In this document: positions 17,725-27,049 of the stretch, one piece after another
Layout of the letters: the number at the start of each line of letters is the position of its first letter
How positions within the stretch are numbered: the stretch's first letter is position 1
Source: Aliihoeflea sp. 40Bstr573
Lineage (GTDB): Bacteria; Pseudomonadota; Alphaproteobacteria; Rhizobiales; Rhizobiaceae
Length of the DNA stretch: 64,000 bases
Assembly (NCBI RefSeq): GCF_024105655.1
Contig: NZ_JAAAMH010000008.1
Coordinates: 62,001-126,000, forward strand
Direction of reading: 5' to 3'
The notes under the pieces: model-generated
Database searches by the model: none
What the model was told of the DNA's origin: nothing
What the model saw: the letters and a program-made list of their open reading frames with translations, nothing else
Position numbers and translations under genes: made by a program

Positions 17725-18270
17725 TCAGTGGCCTTCGAACGCGACCAGCGTGCGCACCGGCACGTCGAGCGCTTCGAGCTTCGCGCGCCCGCCAAGCTCC
17801 GGCAGGTCGATGACGAAGCAGGCTACGACGATCTCGGCGCCCATCTGGCGCAGGAGCTTCACCGCGCCCTCCGCCGTTCCGCCCGTCGCGATCAGGTCGT
17901 CGACGAGTATGACCTTTTCGCCCGGCGTGACAGCATCCTTGTGCATTTCCATCTCGTCGAGCCCATATTCGAGGCTGTAGGCGACGCGCACGGTCTCGTG
18001 CGGCAGCTTGCCCTTCTTGCGGATCGGGATGAAGCCGGCCGACAATTGGTGCGCCATCGCGCCGCCGATGATGAAGCCGCGCGCCTCGATGCCGGCGATC
18101 TTGTCGATCTTGGAACCGGCATAAGGATGCACCAGCTCGTCGATCGCCCGGCGGAACGCGCGCGCATTTCCCAAAAGCGTGGTGATGTCGCGGAACATGA
18201 TACCGGGCTTGGGATAGTCCGGAATGTTGCGGATCGCCGAGACGAGCGTGTCGTGAAGGGTGGTGTGCAT
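17725..18270 (-). CDS. apt: Adenine phosphoribosyltransferase
   Basis: A 181-residue cytoplasmic salvage enzyme turning adenine and PRPP into AMP. The PRPP-binding loop [20 protein letters not shown] (about 120-139) and the [15 protein letters not shown] (about 26-40) and [14 protein letters not shown] (about 64-77) blocks match Apt. Length is normal. It lies downstream of petC on the same strand, but a strong intrinsic terminator at 18342-18367 separates them, so apt should have its own promoter in 18271-18341. Confidence 0.95.
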   Translation of the reverse strand: MHTTLHDTLVSAIRNIPDYPKPGIMFRDITTLLGNARAFRRAIDELVHPYAGSKIDKIAGIEARGFIIGGAMAHQLSAGFIPIRKKGKLPHETVRVAYSLEYGLDEMEMHKDAVTPGEKVILVDDLIATGGTAEGAVKLLRQMGAEIVVACFVIDLPELGGRAKLEALDVPVRTLVAFEGH

Positions 18271-18341
18271 GGCTGCCCCGGAGTGGATGAGCGCTATTGG
18301 TAGAAGATGGTGGCGGCGAAGGAAAGCGCCGCGCGGCCATG

Positions 18342-18367
18342 AAAAAGGGCGCCCGGAGGCGCCCTTT
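18342..18367. terminator. Intrinsic terminator after petC
   Basis: A perfect 7-bp GC stem (GGGCGCC at 18347-18353, GGCGCCC at 18358-18364) with a 4-base loop. Read on the minus strand it is followed by five T; on the plus strand three T follow. It ends the petABC transcript 20 bp after the petC stop and insulates apt. Confidence 0.85.
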
Positions 18368-18386
18368 GCAAATCATGGCGGAAACG

Positions 18387-19214
18387 TCAGTGCGCGACGT
18401 TCGCCCAGATCTTGCGCTTGGTGAGGTACACCAGAACCGCAAAGCCGATGAGGAACAGCATGACCACGAAGCCCATGCTCTTGCGGTCCTCCATATGCGG
18501 CTCGGCGGCCCACATCAGGAACGCGGTCACGTCATGCGCATATTGCTCGACGGTTTCAGGCGCGCCGTCATCATAGGAGATGAGGCCTTCCTGCAGCGGC
18601 GGCGCCATGGAGAGCGACGTGCCGGCGAGGAAATGCGGATTGTAGTACGTTCCCGGCTGCTGCTCGTAGCCCTCGGGCGCATCCTCGTAGCCGGTCAGCA
18701 GGTTGTAGATGTAGTCCGGACCGCTTTCGGCATACTGCGTGAAGATGTCGACGACGAAGAGCGGGAAGCCACGCTCCACGGCGCGCGCCTTGGCGATCAG
18801 CGACAGGTCGGGCGGAGCCGCGCCGTTGTTCGAGGCGGCGGCGGCTTCCGGATTGGCGAATGGCGACGGGAAGTAGTCGGACGGGATGGCCGTGCGCATG
18901 AACATTTCGCCATCGGCGTCCGGGCCGTCCTGGATTTCGTACTCGCCGGCCAGCGCGCGCACCTGCGCTTCCGAATAGCCGAGGTCTTCGAGCGTGCGGA
19001 AGGCCACGCGCTCGAGCCCGTGACAGGCCGCGCAGCCTTCGCGATAGACCTTGAGTCCGCGCTGCAGCTCGCCGCGGTCATAGGTGCCGAACGGGCCTGC
19101 GAAGCTCCAGTTCTGCTCTACCGGCTTGATCAGCGGATACTCCGCCGCGCTTGCCGCCATCGTCGCACCGACGACGAAACCGAGCGCGGCGATCCCCTTG
19201 AGAACAGTCTTCAT
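18387..19214 (-). CDS. petC: Cytochrome c1 of the bc1 complex
   Basis: The 275-residue periplasm-facing heme c subunit of ubiquinol:cytochrome c oxidoreductase. Seen: an N-terminal signal peptide (about 1-23, ending SAAEYPL), the heme motif CAACHG (about 57-62), an axial-Met region near the SLSMAPPL segment, and a C-terminal membrane anchor (about 248-266) ending in KRKIWANVAH. It is last in the petA-petB-petC operon, 33 bp after petB, and followed by an intrinsic terminator. Encoded as a separate c1, unlike the fused cytochrome b/c1 gene of Bradyrhizobium. Confidence 0.96.
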   Translation of the reverse strand: MKTVLKGIAALGFVVGATMAASAAEYPLIKPVEQNWSFAGPFGTYDRGELQRGLKVYREGCAACHGLERVAFRTLEDLGYSEAQVRALAGEYEIQDGPDADGEMFMRTAIPSDYFPSPFANPEAAAASNNGAAPPDLSLIAKARAVERGFPLFVVDIFTQYAESGPDYIYNLLTGYEDAPEGYEQQPGTYYNPHFLAGTSLSMAPPLQEGLISYDDGAPETVEQYAHDVTAFLMWAAEPHMEDRKSMGFVVMLFLIGFAVLVYLTKRKIWANVAH

Positions 19215-19247
19215 GTCGTGTCAGTCCTTTCGAGCCGGCGCGCCGGT

Positions 19248-20552
19248 TCAGCCTTTGGTTTCCGGCGACGCATTGGCGCCGGCGGGCTGGACGGATGCCG
19301 CCCCCTTGTTTTTGGCAAGCACCGCTTCGGTGATCGAATTCGGCAGGCGCTTCGGCGTCTCGATCAGGCCGAGCAGCGGCATGATGACGAGGAAGAAGCC
19401 GAAATAGTAGAGCGTGCCGATCTGCGACATGATCACATAGACGCCTTCCGCCGGGCGCGAGCCGAGCCAGCCGAGGAAGATCGAATTGACCACGAACAGC
19501 CAGAAGAACAGCTTGTACCAGGGACGATAGACGGCCGAGCGCACCTTCGACGTGTCGAGCCAGGGCACGAAGAACAGGACCGCGATGGCGCCGAACATGG
19601 CGAGCACGCCGCCGAGCTTGGAGTCGATCGGGCCGATGTTGAAGGTGATGGCGCGCAGGATCGCGTAGAAGGGCAGGAAGTACCATTCCGGCACGATGTG
19701 CGACGGCGTCTTCAGCGAATCCGCCATGATGTAGTTGTCCGCGTGTCCCAGATAGTTCGGGATGTAGAAGACGAAATAGGCGAACATGATGAAGAACAGC
19801 ACCATGCCGAACGCGTCCTTGATGGTCGCGTAGGGGGTGAAAGGCAGCGTGTCCGTCTTCTGCTTGACCTCGATGCCGGTCGGGTTGGTCTGGCCGGTGA
19901 CATGCAGCGCCCAGACGTGAAGGACCACGACGCCGGCAATCATGAACGGCAGCAGATAATGCAGCGAGAAGAAGCGGTTCAGTGTCGGATTGTCGACCGC
20001 GAAGCCGCCCAGGAGCAACTGCTGGATCCACTCGCCGACGAGCGGAATGGCGGTGAAGAAGCCGGTGATGACGGTCGCGCCCCAGAAGGACATCTGGCCC
20101 CACGGCAGGACGTAGCCCATGAAGGCGGTCGCCATCATCAGGAGATAGATGATCACGCCGAGGATCCACAGGAGCTCGCGCGGCGCCTTGTAGGAACCGT
20201 AGTAAAGGCCCCGGGCGATGTGAAGGTAGACCGCGACGAAGAACATCGACGCGCCGTTGGCGTGAACGTAACGAAGCAGCCAGCCCGAATTGACGTCGCG
20301 CATGATCTTCTCGACGGAATCGAAAGCCATGTCGACATGCGCCGAATAGTGCATCGCAAGCACGACGCCGGTGACGATCTGCACGACCAGCATGATCGAG
20401 AGGATGCCGCCGAACGTGTAGGCGTAGTTCAGGTTGCGCGGAACGGGATAGGAAACGAACGAGTCATGCACCAGCCGCGGCAGCGGCATGCGTGAATCGA
20501 TCCAGCGTCCGATGCCGGTCGTCGGCGTGTAGGTAGAGTGTCCACCGCTCAT
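19248..20552 (-). CDS. petB: Cytochrome b of the bc1 complex
   Basis: The 434-residue membrane core of complex III with two b hemes and the Qo/Qi sites. About eight to nine membrane helices are visible. The Qo-site motif PEWY occurs in [18 protein letters not shown] (about 288-305). Heme-ligating His pairs lie in [14 protein letters not shown] (about 68-81) and [13 protein letters not shown] (about 211-223). It starts 21 bp after the Rieske gene and precedes petC, giving the standard order. The C-terminal tail is Ala-rich and polar. Confidence 0.97.
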   Translation of the reverse strand: MSGGHSTYTPTTGIGRWIDSRMPLPRLVHDSFVSYPVPRNLNYAYTFGGILSIMLVVQIVTGVVLAMHYSAHVDMAFDSVEKIMRDVNSGWLLRYVHANGASMFFVAVYLHIARGLYYGSYKAPRELLWILGVIIYLLMMATAFMGYVLPWGQMSFWGATVITGFFTAIPLVGEWIQQLLLGGFAVDNPTLNRFFSLHYLLPFMIAGVVVLHVWALHVTGQTNPTGIEVKQKTDTLPFTPYATIKDAFGMVLFFIMFAYFVFYIPNYLGHADNYIMADSLKTPSHIVPEWYFLPFYAILRAITFNIGPIDSKLGGVLAMFGAIAVLFFVPWLDTSKVRSAVYRPWYKLFFWLFVVNSIFLGWLGSRPAEGVYVIMSQIGTLYYFGFFLVIMPLLGLIETPKRLPNSITEAVLAKNKGAASVQPAGANASPETKG

Positions 20553-20573
20553 TATTGTAAGCTCTCTCTTTAC

Positions 20574-21137
20574 TTAGCCGATTCTGATGACCGTATCGGA
20601 AATGAATTCGTACACCGGCACGGGCAGGTTCGTCGGCGCCGGGCCGACGCGGATGCGGCCCGCGGTGTCGTAGTGCGACCCGTGGCACGGGCAGAACCAG
20701 CCGCCGAAATCGCCCGACTGGCCAAGCGGCACGCAGCCCAGATGGGTACACGAGCCGACCATGACGATCCAGTTCTCCATCCCCTCGCCTGCCGAGCGCG
20801 CCAGATCCGTCGCCGGTTCGGCGTCGCTGAGATTCTCGTTGCGGGCGATCGGGTCCTTGAGCTCGGACAGTTCGACGGCCTTCGCCTCGGCGACTTCCTC
20901 TTCGGTGCGGTTGCGGATGAAGATCGGCTTGCCGCGCCACTTCGCCGTCACCGACATGCCCGGCTCGATCGCAGAGACGTCGACATCGACGGTCGCGAGA
21001 GCCAGCGTCGAGGCGTCGGGACGCATCTGGTCGATGAAAGGCCAGACAGCGGCGCCTGCGGCGACAACGCCGGCCATGCCGGTGGCGATGTAGAGAAAGT
21101 CGCGGCGGGTCGGCTCGGTCGTATCGTTCACGCTCAC
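20574..21137 (-). CDS. petA: Rieske iron-sulfur protein of the bc1 complex
   Basis: The 187-residue Rieske subunit carrying the [2Fe-2S] cluster that takes electrons from ubiquinol. A Tat-type N-terminus [20 protein letters not shown] (about 11-30) acts as an uncleaved anchor. Cluster motifs are CTHLGC (about 129-134) and CPCHGSHYD (about 148-156). The start is the GTG at 21137, with AAGGA about 10 bases upstream; no better ATG exists. It is first in petABC, so the operon promoter should lie in the 217-bp gap 21138-21354. Confidence 0.96.
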   Translation of the reverse strand: MSVNDTTEPTRRDFLYIATGMAGVVAAGAAVWPFIDQMRPDASTLALATVDVDVSAIEPGMSVTAKWRGKPIFIRNRTEEEVAEAKAVELSELKDPIARNENLSDAEPATDLARSAGEGMENWIVMVGSCTHLGCVPLGQSGDFGGWFCPCHGSHYDTAGRIRVGPAPTNLPVPVYEFISDTVIRIG

Positions 21138-21354
21138 GGGACTATGATCCTTATTGCCTCACTTTGACCGCAGGAAACCGTGATCTTCATCTGGTCCAGA
21201 CACGCTGCGCAACGGCAAGCGATGCCGGGAGCTTCCCCCAGTCATTTGGCGAAGGTTTCTATGCTCGCCTTGGGCGCTTGTCCAGCCGTTACAAGGCCGT
21301 GATGGCAGTTTGTCGCGGGGCCTGTTGATAGTCGAAAATGCCCGTTGGCGAGGA

Positions 21355-21663
21355 TCAACTGGCACCCAGCCGGGCCAGCACTTCGCCGGGAATCGCGTAG
21401 TCGGCGATGGCGTCGTGATGGCGGCGAAGGCCGATCAGTTCGCGCTGGATGAAATAGGCATGGACCGCCTCGGCGGCCGTTTTCAGCAGAACCGCACGCT
21501 GTGCGTCGCGCTCTTCATGGGCCGCGAGCGCGGCCAGCGCCGCGACGACGCGGTCGCCCGCGCGTCCCAGGGACGACGCCATCTCGCCGGCAAGTTCGTA
21601 GTCGAGCGTGTCGAGCCCCGTCTGGAGCCGCGCACCGCCCTGCCCGGGGAGCCGAAGCGCCAT
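21355..21663 (-). CDS. Small conserved hypothetical protein (possibly DUF6665)
   Basis: A 102-residue, Ala/Leu-rich helical protein starting MALRLPGQGGARLQTGLDTL, with a C-terminal LRRHHDAIADYAIPGEVLAR segment. The ATG at 21663 lies 4 bp after the stop of the second ABC exporter gene, so it is almost certainly cotranscribed and probably coupled. It has no signal peptide or membrane helix. Its shape resembles a small rhizobial family of unknown function that I believe is DUF6665, but that name is from memory. Function unknown; a role with the exporters is only suggested by position. Confidence 0.65.
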   Translation of the reverse strand: MALRLPGQGGARLQTGLDTLDYELAGEMASSLGRAGDRVVAALAALAAHEERDAQRAVLLKTAAEAVHAYFIQRELIGLRRHHDAIADYAIPGEVLARLGAS

Positions 21664-21667
21664 CGTC

Positions 21668-23563
21668 CTACTCCGCTGCCAGGCTCTGCGCGAGGAAGCC
21701 GCCGGACTGGCGCTTCCACAATTGCGCATAGAGCCCGTCGCGCGCGATCAGCTCTTCATGCGTTCGCTCCTCGACGATCCGGCCTTCGTCGATGACGATC
21801 AGCCGGTCGAGCGCGGCGATGGTGGAGAGGCGATGCGCGACGGCGATGACGGTCTTGCCCTCCATCAGCCGGTAGAGATTTTCCTGGATCGCCGCCTCGA
21901 CCTCCGAATCGAGCGCCGAGGTGGCCTCGTCGAGCATCAGGATCGGCGCGTCCTTCAGCATCATGCGTGCGAGCGCGATGCGCTGGCGTTGGCCGCCGGA
22001 GAGCTTCACGCCACGCTCGCCGACATGGGCGTCGTAGCCGGCGCGGCCCTTGGGGTCCGAGACCCCGGCGATGAAGTCGTGTGCCGCCGCGCCGCGCGCC
22101 GCCTCGACCACATCCGCCTCGCTGGCATCGGGGCGCGCATAGGCGATGTTGTCGTGGATGGAACGGTGCATCAGCATGGGGTCCTGCGCGACGACGCCGA
22201 ACTGCGCGCGAAGCGAGGCTTGCGTCAGCGTGCGGATGTCGCGCCCGTCGATCAGGATGCGTCCCGCCTCCACGTCGAAAAGCCGCAGGATGAGGTTGAC
22301 AATCGTCGTCTTGCCGGCACCGGAGGGCCCGACCAGCGCGACCTTCTCGCCCGGCCGGATGTGGAGGTTCAGGCCGTCGATGATGCCGCCATCCTTGCCG
22401 TAGTGGAAGGAGACGTTCTCGAAACGGATGTCCCCCCTTGCGCGCGGCGCAACGAGAGCGTCGGGCGCGTCGGTCAGCGTCGGCTCGACGGATATCGTTC
22501 CGGTTGCGTCCTGCACGGTCGCGTAGTTGCGGATGAGGCCGTTGATGTTGAACATCATGTAGCCGGACATCTGGTTGAGCCGGTAGGCGAGCCCCATCGC
22601 GGCGGCGATGGCGCCGGTGGTGGCGGCGCCCGCCATCCAGCTTTGCAGGGCCAGGAGGAAGATCGCCGCCATCATGAAGCCGTTGATGATGGCAACGGCG
22701 GCGCGCACGCGGGTGATGGAGCGCGTCAGCTTCTTCACCGCCATCAGATAGCTGTGCATGCCGTCACGAACGAAGGAATGCTCGCGCCCGCCCGAATCGA
22801 ACAGCTTGACGGCAAGGATGTTGGTGAAGGCGTCGACGAGGCGCCCGTTGACGATGGAGCGCTCGTCGGCCGTGCGCCGGCCGGCCGCGCGCAACGGCGG
22901 CAGGAGCTTCCAGCCGGCAAGACCATAGGCGATGATCCAGACGGCGAGGACCGCCAGCATCCACGGATCAACCGAGAACATGATCGTCGCCGCAAGCACG
23001 AGGAAGGTCACGAACCCCCACACGGTCTGCAGCGAGGAGATGATGAAGTCGCCCGTCGCTTCCGCCCCTTGCGTGATCTTGGTCGCGATGCGGCCTGCGA
23101 AATCGTTCTGGAAGAATGTGTAGGGCTGTTCGATCACCCGCCGGAACGCCTGCCAGCGCACGCGCTGGTAGAAATTCGGCGCGATCGTCTGCTCCTCTAC
23201 CACGGTCTGGAAGATCATCGCGACGGCGCGCACGATAAGGATCAGCGCGAGATAGCCCAGGATCGCCCAGCCATAGTCCGCGAGCAGCGCCGTCGGCGTC
23301 GTCGTTTCGAGAACGTCGATGATCCGGCCGAGCGCCCAGTAGAGCCCCGCATCCACGGCGCCCGTGAGCCCCCCGGCGATCAGCAGCAGGACGAACGGTC
23401 CCGGCGCCTGCCGGGCGAAGAAGCCGATGAAGCCGAACGCCGTCTTCGGGAGCACCGCGCGATCGGTATCGCCGAACGGTTCGATGACGTTCTCGACCCT
23501 GCGCCACGCCCGTTCGGTCGGGCGCGGCCTGGCATCGTTCGTCTTCTCCGGCGCTTCGCTCAT
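21668..23563 (-). CDS. ABC exporter, fused permease-ATPase (second of a pair)
   Basis: A 631-residue half-transporter with an N-terminal six-helix exporter domain (about 55-350) and a C-terminal ATPase. The ATPase has Walker A GPSGAGKTT, signature LSGGQRQRIAL and Walker B ILMLDEATSALDSE, all intact. The ATG at 23563 overlaps the stop of the upstream exporter gene as ATGA; an upstream in-frame start would lie within that gene. The two proteins share long near-identical ATPase stretches, which points to duplication and a heterodimer, as in MsbA/BmrCD-like multidrug or lipid exporters. Substrate unknown. Confidence 0.9.
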   Translation of the reverse strand: MSEAPEKTNDARPRPTERAWRRVENVIEPFGDTDRAVLPKTAFGFIGFFARQAPGPFVLLLIAGGLTGAVDAGLYWALGRIIDVLETTTPTALLADYGWAILGYLALILIVRAVAMIFQTVVEEQTIAPNFYQRVRWQAFRRVIEQPYTFFQNDFAGRIATKITQGAEATGDFIISSLQTVWGFVTFLVLAATIMFSVDPWMLAVLAVWIIAYGLAGWKLLPPLRAAGRRTADERSIVNGRLVDAFTNILAVKLFDSGGREHSFVRDGMHSYLMAVKKLTRSITRVRAAVAIINGFMMAAIFLLALQSWMAGAATTGAIAAAMGLAYRLNQMSGYMMFNINGLIRNYATVQDATGTISVEPTLTDAPDALVAPRARGDIRFENVSFHYGKDGGIIDGLNLHIRPGEKVALVGPSGAGKTTIVNLILRLFDVEAGRILIDGRDIRTLTQASLRAQFGVVAQDPMLMHRSIHDNIAYARPDASEADVVEAARGAAAHDFIAGVSDPKGRAGYDAHVGERGVKLSGGQRQRIALARMMLKDAPILMLDEATSALDSEVEAAIQENLYRLMEGKTVIAVAHRLSTIAALDRLIVIDEGRIVEERTHEELIARDGLYAQLWKRQSGGFLAQSLAAE

Positions 23564-25422
23564 TCGGCTGCGATGTCCTTTTCGCTTTCCGCCTCGTCTG
23601 GCAGAAGAAATCCGCCCGACTGCCGGTTCCACAGATGGGCATAAAGGCCGCCGCTTGCGATCAATTCCTCGTGGCGGCCGTCCTCGACGACATGGCCCTT
23701 GTCCATCACGATCAGCCGGTCCATCGCCGCGATGGTCGACAGCCGGTGCGCGATGGCGATGACCGTCTTGCCTTCCATAAGGCGGTAGAGGTTCTCCTGG
23801 ATCGCCGCCTCGACTTCCGAATCGAGCGCCGAAGTCGCCTCGTCGAGGATCAGGATCGGCGCGTCCTTGAGCATGACGCGCGCGATCGCGATGCGCTGGC
23901 GCTGCCCGCCGGACAGCTTCACGCCGCGCTCGCCGACATGGGCGTCGAAGCCCTTGCGCCCTTCCGGATCGGAGAGACCGGCGATGAAGTCCAGCGCCTC
24001 CGCCCGCCGCGCCGCCTCGATCATCATCTCCTCGGTCGCGTCGGGGCGGCCGTAGAGGATGTTGTCGCGCACGGAGCGATGGAGAAGCGAGGTGTCCTGC
24101 GTGACGACGCCGATATGCGCGCGCAGGCTCTCTTGCGTGACGTCGGCGATGTTCTGCCCGTCGATCATCAGTCGCCCGCCCTCGATGTCGTAGAAGCGCA
24201 GCAGGAGATTGACGAGCGTCGACTTGCCCGCGCCGGAGCGCCCGACGACGCCGACCTTCTCGCCGGGCCGGATGGCGAGGTCGAGCTTTTCGAGAACGCC
24301 TTTCTGCTTGCCATAATGGAAGCGGACATCGTCGAAGACGATCTCACCGCGCGGCACGACAAGTGCCTTGGCATCGGGCTTGTCGTCGACGATGCGCGGC
24401 AGGGAGATCGAGGCGATGCCGTCCTGCACGGTGCCGACATTCTCGAACAGCGCCGAGAGCTCCCACATGATCCATTGCGACATGCCCCAAAGCCGCAGGA
24501 CGAGGCCGAGCGCGACCGCGATCGCGCCGACCGAGACCGCATCGAGCTGCCACAGCCAGATGCCGAGCGCCGCGACGAAGAAAAGGCACAGCGAGTTGAG
24601 CACGTAGAGCAGGCCGTAAAGGCCCGTGACCAGACGCATCTGCCGGTAGACCGTGTCGAGGAAGGTGCGCATCCCGTCACGCGCGAAGGAGGCCTCGCGC
24701 TGGGCGTGGCTGAAGAGCTTCACGGTCTGGATGTTGGTGTAGCTGTCGACGACGCGGCCCGTCATCACGGAGCGCGCGTCCGCCTGTTCTTCCGAGACGC
24801 GGCCAAGCCGCGGCACGAAATAGAACATCAGGCCGACATAGGCGATGACCCAGCCGGCAAGCGGCAGCGCAAGCCGCCAGTCGGCCGAGGCGACGATGAA
24901 CAGCATGCCGAGGAAATAGACGACGACGTAGTTCAGCACGTCGAACGTCTTGATCACCGTCTCGCGCACGGCGAGCGCCGTCTGCATCAGCTTTGTGGCG
25001 ATGCGGCCGGCGAACTCGTCCTGGTAGAAGGTCATCGACTGCTTGAGCAGGTAGCGATGGACCTGCCAGCGGATGCGCATCGGGTAATTTCCGAACAGCG
25101 TCTGCTGCTGCAAAAGCGAATGCAGCATGACCATGCCCGGCAACCCGACGAGGACGAGCAACGCCATCCCGGCGAGCTGCCAGCCATTGTCAGCAAGAAA
25201 GGTCTCGCGATCCTGCGCGCTCAGCCAATCGACGATGTTGCCGAGGAAGGAGAACATCCACACCTCGGTGATCGCGATCGCCGCGATCAGGATCGCCGCC
25301 GGGATCAGGTATGGCCAGGCGTCCTTCGTGTAGTGCAGGCAAAACGCGAAGAGCGTCTTCGGCGGCTCGACCGGCTCTTCGGCCGGAAACGGGTCAAGAC
25401 GGGATTCAAACCAGCGGAACAT
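23560..25422 (-). CDS. ABC exporter, fused permease-ATPase (first of a pair)
   Basis: A 620-residue half-transporter: exporter membrane domain (about 35-330), then an ATPase with Walker A GRSGAGKST, signature LSGGQRQRIAI and Walker B ILILDEATSALDSE. The catalytic Glu after Walker B is present here and in its partner, so neither site looks degenerate. It is first in a three-gene set (this gene, the second exporter, the 102-residue protein) joined by a 4-bp overlap and a 4-bp gap. The promoter should lie in 25423-25956. The substrate is not evident. Confidence 0.9.
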   Translation of the reverse strand: MFRWFESRLDPFPAEEPVEPPKTLFAFCLHYTKDAWPYLIPAAILIAAIAITEVWMFSFLGNIVDWLSAQDRETFLADNGWQLAGMALLVLVGLPGMVMLHSLLQQQTLFGNYPMRIRWQVHRYLLKQSMTFYQDEFAGRIATKLMQTALAVRETVIKTFDVLNYVVVYFLGMLFIVASADWRLALPLAGWVIAYVGLMFYFVPRLGRVSEEQADARSVMTGRVVDSYTNIQTVKLFSHAQREASFARDGMRTFLDTVYRQMRLVTGLYGLLYVLNSLCLFFVAALGIWLWQLDAVSVGAIAVALGLVLRLWGMSQWIMWELSALFENVGTVQDGIASISLPRIVDDKPDAKALVVPRGEIVFDDVRFHYGKQKGVLEKLDLAIRPGEKVGVVGRSGAGKSTLVNLLLRFYDIEGGRLMIDGQNIADVTQESLRAHIGVVTQDTSLLHRSVRDNILYGRPDATEEMMIEAARRAEALDFIAGLSDPEGRKGFDAHVGERGVKLSGGQRQRIAIARVMLKDAPILILDEATSALDSEVEAAIQENLYRLMEGKTVIAIAHRLSTIAAMDRLIVMDKGHVVEDGRHEELIASGGLYAHLWNRQSGGFLLPDEAESEKDIAAE

Positions 25423-25443
25423 CGGGTCGGGTCTTTCAGGTTC

Positions 25444-25695
25444 TTAGAGGCGCTCGAGGCACAAGCGCAGATGCTGCGCGCCGACGGCGGGATGGATCGG
25501 GTCGAGAACGGCGTCGCAAAGCGACGACCTTTGTTCCGCGACCCTCATGTAGGGCGGCGCGGCCGGGCTTCCCATGCCGATGCCCGCACCTCCTGCCACG
25601 ACGATGGCAAGAAGCCCCGCGACGGTCAGTCCGCCGGCTAGGTCTCGGAGATCGGTCAGGCGCCGGACAGGGCGCAAATCGGGCTGGGGAAACAT
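25444..25695 (-). CDS. Possible small membrane protein, weakly supported
   Basis: An 83-codon frame lying within the 534-bp gap between the exporter pair and trmL. It begins MFPQPDLRPVRRLTDLRDLA and has one hydrophobic Gly/Ala-rich segment (about 23-42), with a basic N-terminal side that would favour Nin-Cout insertion. It ends 21 bp before the exporter start on the same strand, consistent with a leader gene of that operon. I recognise no family, and the C-terminal half looks like random high-GC coding. It may be spurious. Confidence 0.3.
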   Translation of the reverse strand: MFPQPDLRPVRRLTDLRDLAGGLTVAGLLAIVVAGGAGIGMGSPAAPPYMRVAEQRSSLCDAVLDPIHPAVGAQHLRLCLERL

Positions 25696-25872
25696 CGTCG
25701 AAATCTCAAAGGTCCGGTCGTCTTGCCGGCGGATTTCGAAAGCGGATGCTTCAGTGCGTCAGGGAAGCGTCGATCCGAAAACCGCAGGCGCGAAAAAAGC
25801 GCGGCGCGCGCGAATGCGGGATGGGAAGAATATGTTCATCGCGGGCCTCCTGTGGTTCGGGTGGAACGAGGC

Positions 25873-25890
25873 TGTTTCATATCCGAAACA
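25873..25890. promoter_or_regulatory. Palindromic operator candidate TGTTTC-N6-GAAACA
   Basis: A perfect 6+6 inverted repeat with a 6-base AT-rich centre, lying 67 bp before trmL. Symmetry and spacing fit a dimeric regulator such as a TetR or LacI type. It could serve trmL or the leftward exporter operon. I cannot name the regulator. Confidence 0.35.
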
Positions 25891-25956
25891 TGCCGGTTTG
25901 ACCACCCGCCCCCATTGGCGCTAGGGCGGGCTCTCGATTGCACCAAGGGAAAGACC

Positions 25957-26409
25957 ATGCGCATCGCGCTCTACCAGCCCGACATCGCCGGCAATACGGG
26001 AACGATCCTGCGCCTCGCCGCCTGCCTCGGGCTTGAGGTCCACATCGTCGAACCGGCCGGTTTCGACCTGTCGGACCGCAACCTGAAGCGCGCGGGCATG
26101 GACTATCTGGAAATGGCCGCGCTCACGCGCCATGTCAACTGGGCGGCCTTCCAGATGTGGCGGGAGAGCAAAGGCGCACGGCTCGTTCTTCTCAGTACCC
26201 GGGCCGAAACCCCCTATACCGATTTCACCTACGCGCCGGACGACGTGCTCCTCTTCGGCCGCGAATCCGCCGGCGTCCCCGACGCCATCCACGCCGCCGC
26301 CCAGCACCGCCTCACCATCCCCATGCGACCTGGCGCGCGCAGCCTGAATTTGGCAATGAGCGTCGCCATGGTCGCCGGCGAGGCAGTTCGGCAAGCTCGG
26401 ACGGGTTGA
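25957..26409 (+). CDS. trmL: tRNA (cytidine/uridine-34-2'-O)-methyltransferase TrmL
   Basis: A 150-residue SPOUT (alpha/beta knot) methyltransferase that 2'-O-methylates the wobble base of tRNA-Leu isoacceptors using SAM. Knot motifs: QPDIAGNTGTILRLAACLG (about 8-26), FGRESAGVP (about 100-108) and IPMRPGARSLNLAMSVAMVA (about 121-140). The ATG at 25957, near AAGGGA at 25945-25950, starts the conserved MRIALYQPDIAGN; the frame stays open upstream without similarity. Length is typical. It is monocistronic and followed by repeat copy B. Confidence 0.93.
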   Translation: MRIALYQPDIAGNTGTILRLAACLGLEVHIVEPAGFDLSDRNLKRAGMDYLEMAALTRHVNWAAFQMWRESKGARLVLLSTRAETPYTDFTYAPDDVLLFGRESAGVPDAIHAAAQHRLTIPMRPGARSLNLAMSVAMVAGEAVRQARTG

Positions 26410-26439
26410 GCCTGGCGGCGGCCGGCCGGATAGTGAAGA

Positions 26440-26581
26440 CCCCCACCCCTTACCCCTCCCCACAAGGAGGAGGGGGTCGCCGGCGTTGCGCACGTTCCTA
26501 CAACGAAACGCCATGTGGAAGACCGATATGCCACGTTGATGCCCTCCCTCCCCCTTGTGGGGAGGGGTAAGGGGTGGGGGT
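26440..26581. repeat. Dispersed palindromic repeat, copy B
   Basis: A repeat with outer arms CCCCACCCCTTACCCCTCCC and GGGAGGGGTAAGGGGTGGGG, which are perfectly inverted, each joined to a CCACAAGG-type hairpin. The core (about 26476-26541) contains CGGCGTTGCGCACGTT and matches the core of copy C read on the opposite strand at roughly 80 percent by eye. It lies just 3' of the DUF559 gene (minus strand). Confidence 0.8.
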
Positions 26582-26613
26582 GGGGCGCAGACGTTGCGAG
26601 CAGAAGTACGCCC

Positions 26614-27012
26614 TTACGCAACCCCGATCTCCCTCAAGATCGTCTCGATGCAGCCGTCGAAATTGTCGCCGAGTTCGCCGGTGTTGATTCGAAGCACTCG
26701 ATAGCCATCCATCGCCAGCCGCTCGTCCCGAAAACGATCGCGGGTCTGCCGATCAGGAAATTGATGATGCTCGCCATCGAGTTCGATCACCAAGTTCTTC
26801 TCATGGATGACGAAATCGACGACATATGGCCCGATTGGCGCCTGTCGCCTGACATGCACGCCATACCAGGTCCGAAACATTTTCAGTTCCGCCCACAGCC
26901 GACGCTCGCCGTCCGTCATGGTGCGATGGAGTTTTCGCGCCCGCGAAATGGAACTTGGGTCGATGGCGCTCGGCATATCGGCTTGCCCCGAGGTAGGCAT
27001 CAACGTCCGCAT
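26614..27012 (-). CDS. DUF559 domain protein (restriction-like PD-(D/E)xK fold)
   Basis: A 132-residue DUF559 protein. The family is related to very-short-patch-repair and other restriction-like endonucleases. Visible are RKLHRTMTDGERRLWAELK (about 26-44), PYVVDFVIHEKNLVIELDGE (about 62-81, with Asp and ExDG as candidate metal ligands), then QTRDRFRDERLAMDGYRVLR (about 88-107), ending in an amphipathic helix. The start may be the ATG at 27012 or at 26976; the latter gives a start closer to the conserved part. The gene is bracketed by inverted copies B and C of a 140-bp repeat, suggesting it moves or is copied as a unit. The cellular role of DUF559 proteins is not established. Confidence 0.85.
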   Translation of the reverse strand: MRTLMPTSGQADMPSAIDPSSISRARKLHRTMTDGERRLWAELKMFRTWYGVHVRRQAPIGPYVVDFVIHEKNLVIELDGEHHQFPDRQTRDRFRDERLAMDGYRVLRINTGELGDNFDGCIETILREIGVA

Positions 27013-27049
27013 TTATTGTCAAAGTTGCAAGAAGTTCTAACGAAGGGGA

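Noticed and set aside
18297-20495. A 732-codon open frame on the plus strand opposite petB and petC
   Set aside because: Antisense shadow of high-GC genes; Arg-rich composition, no domain, while the opposite strand encodes clear cytochrome subunits.
21608-23644. Long plus-strand frames opposite the two ABC exporters
   Set aside because: Shadow frames; the minus strand has intact Walker A, signature and Walker B motifs.
25574-25924. A 116-codon plus-strand frame before trmL
   Set aside because: Low-complexity Ser/Arg-rich composition, no ribosome binding site and no family pattern.
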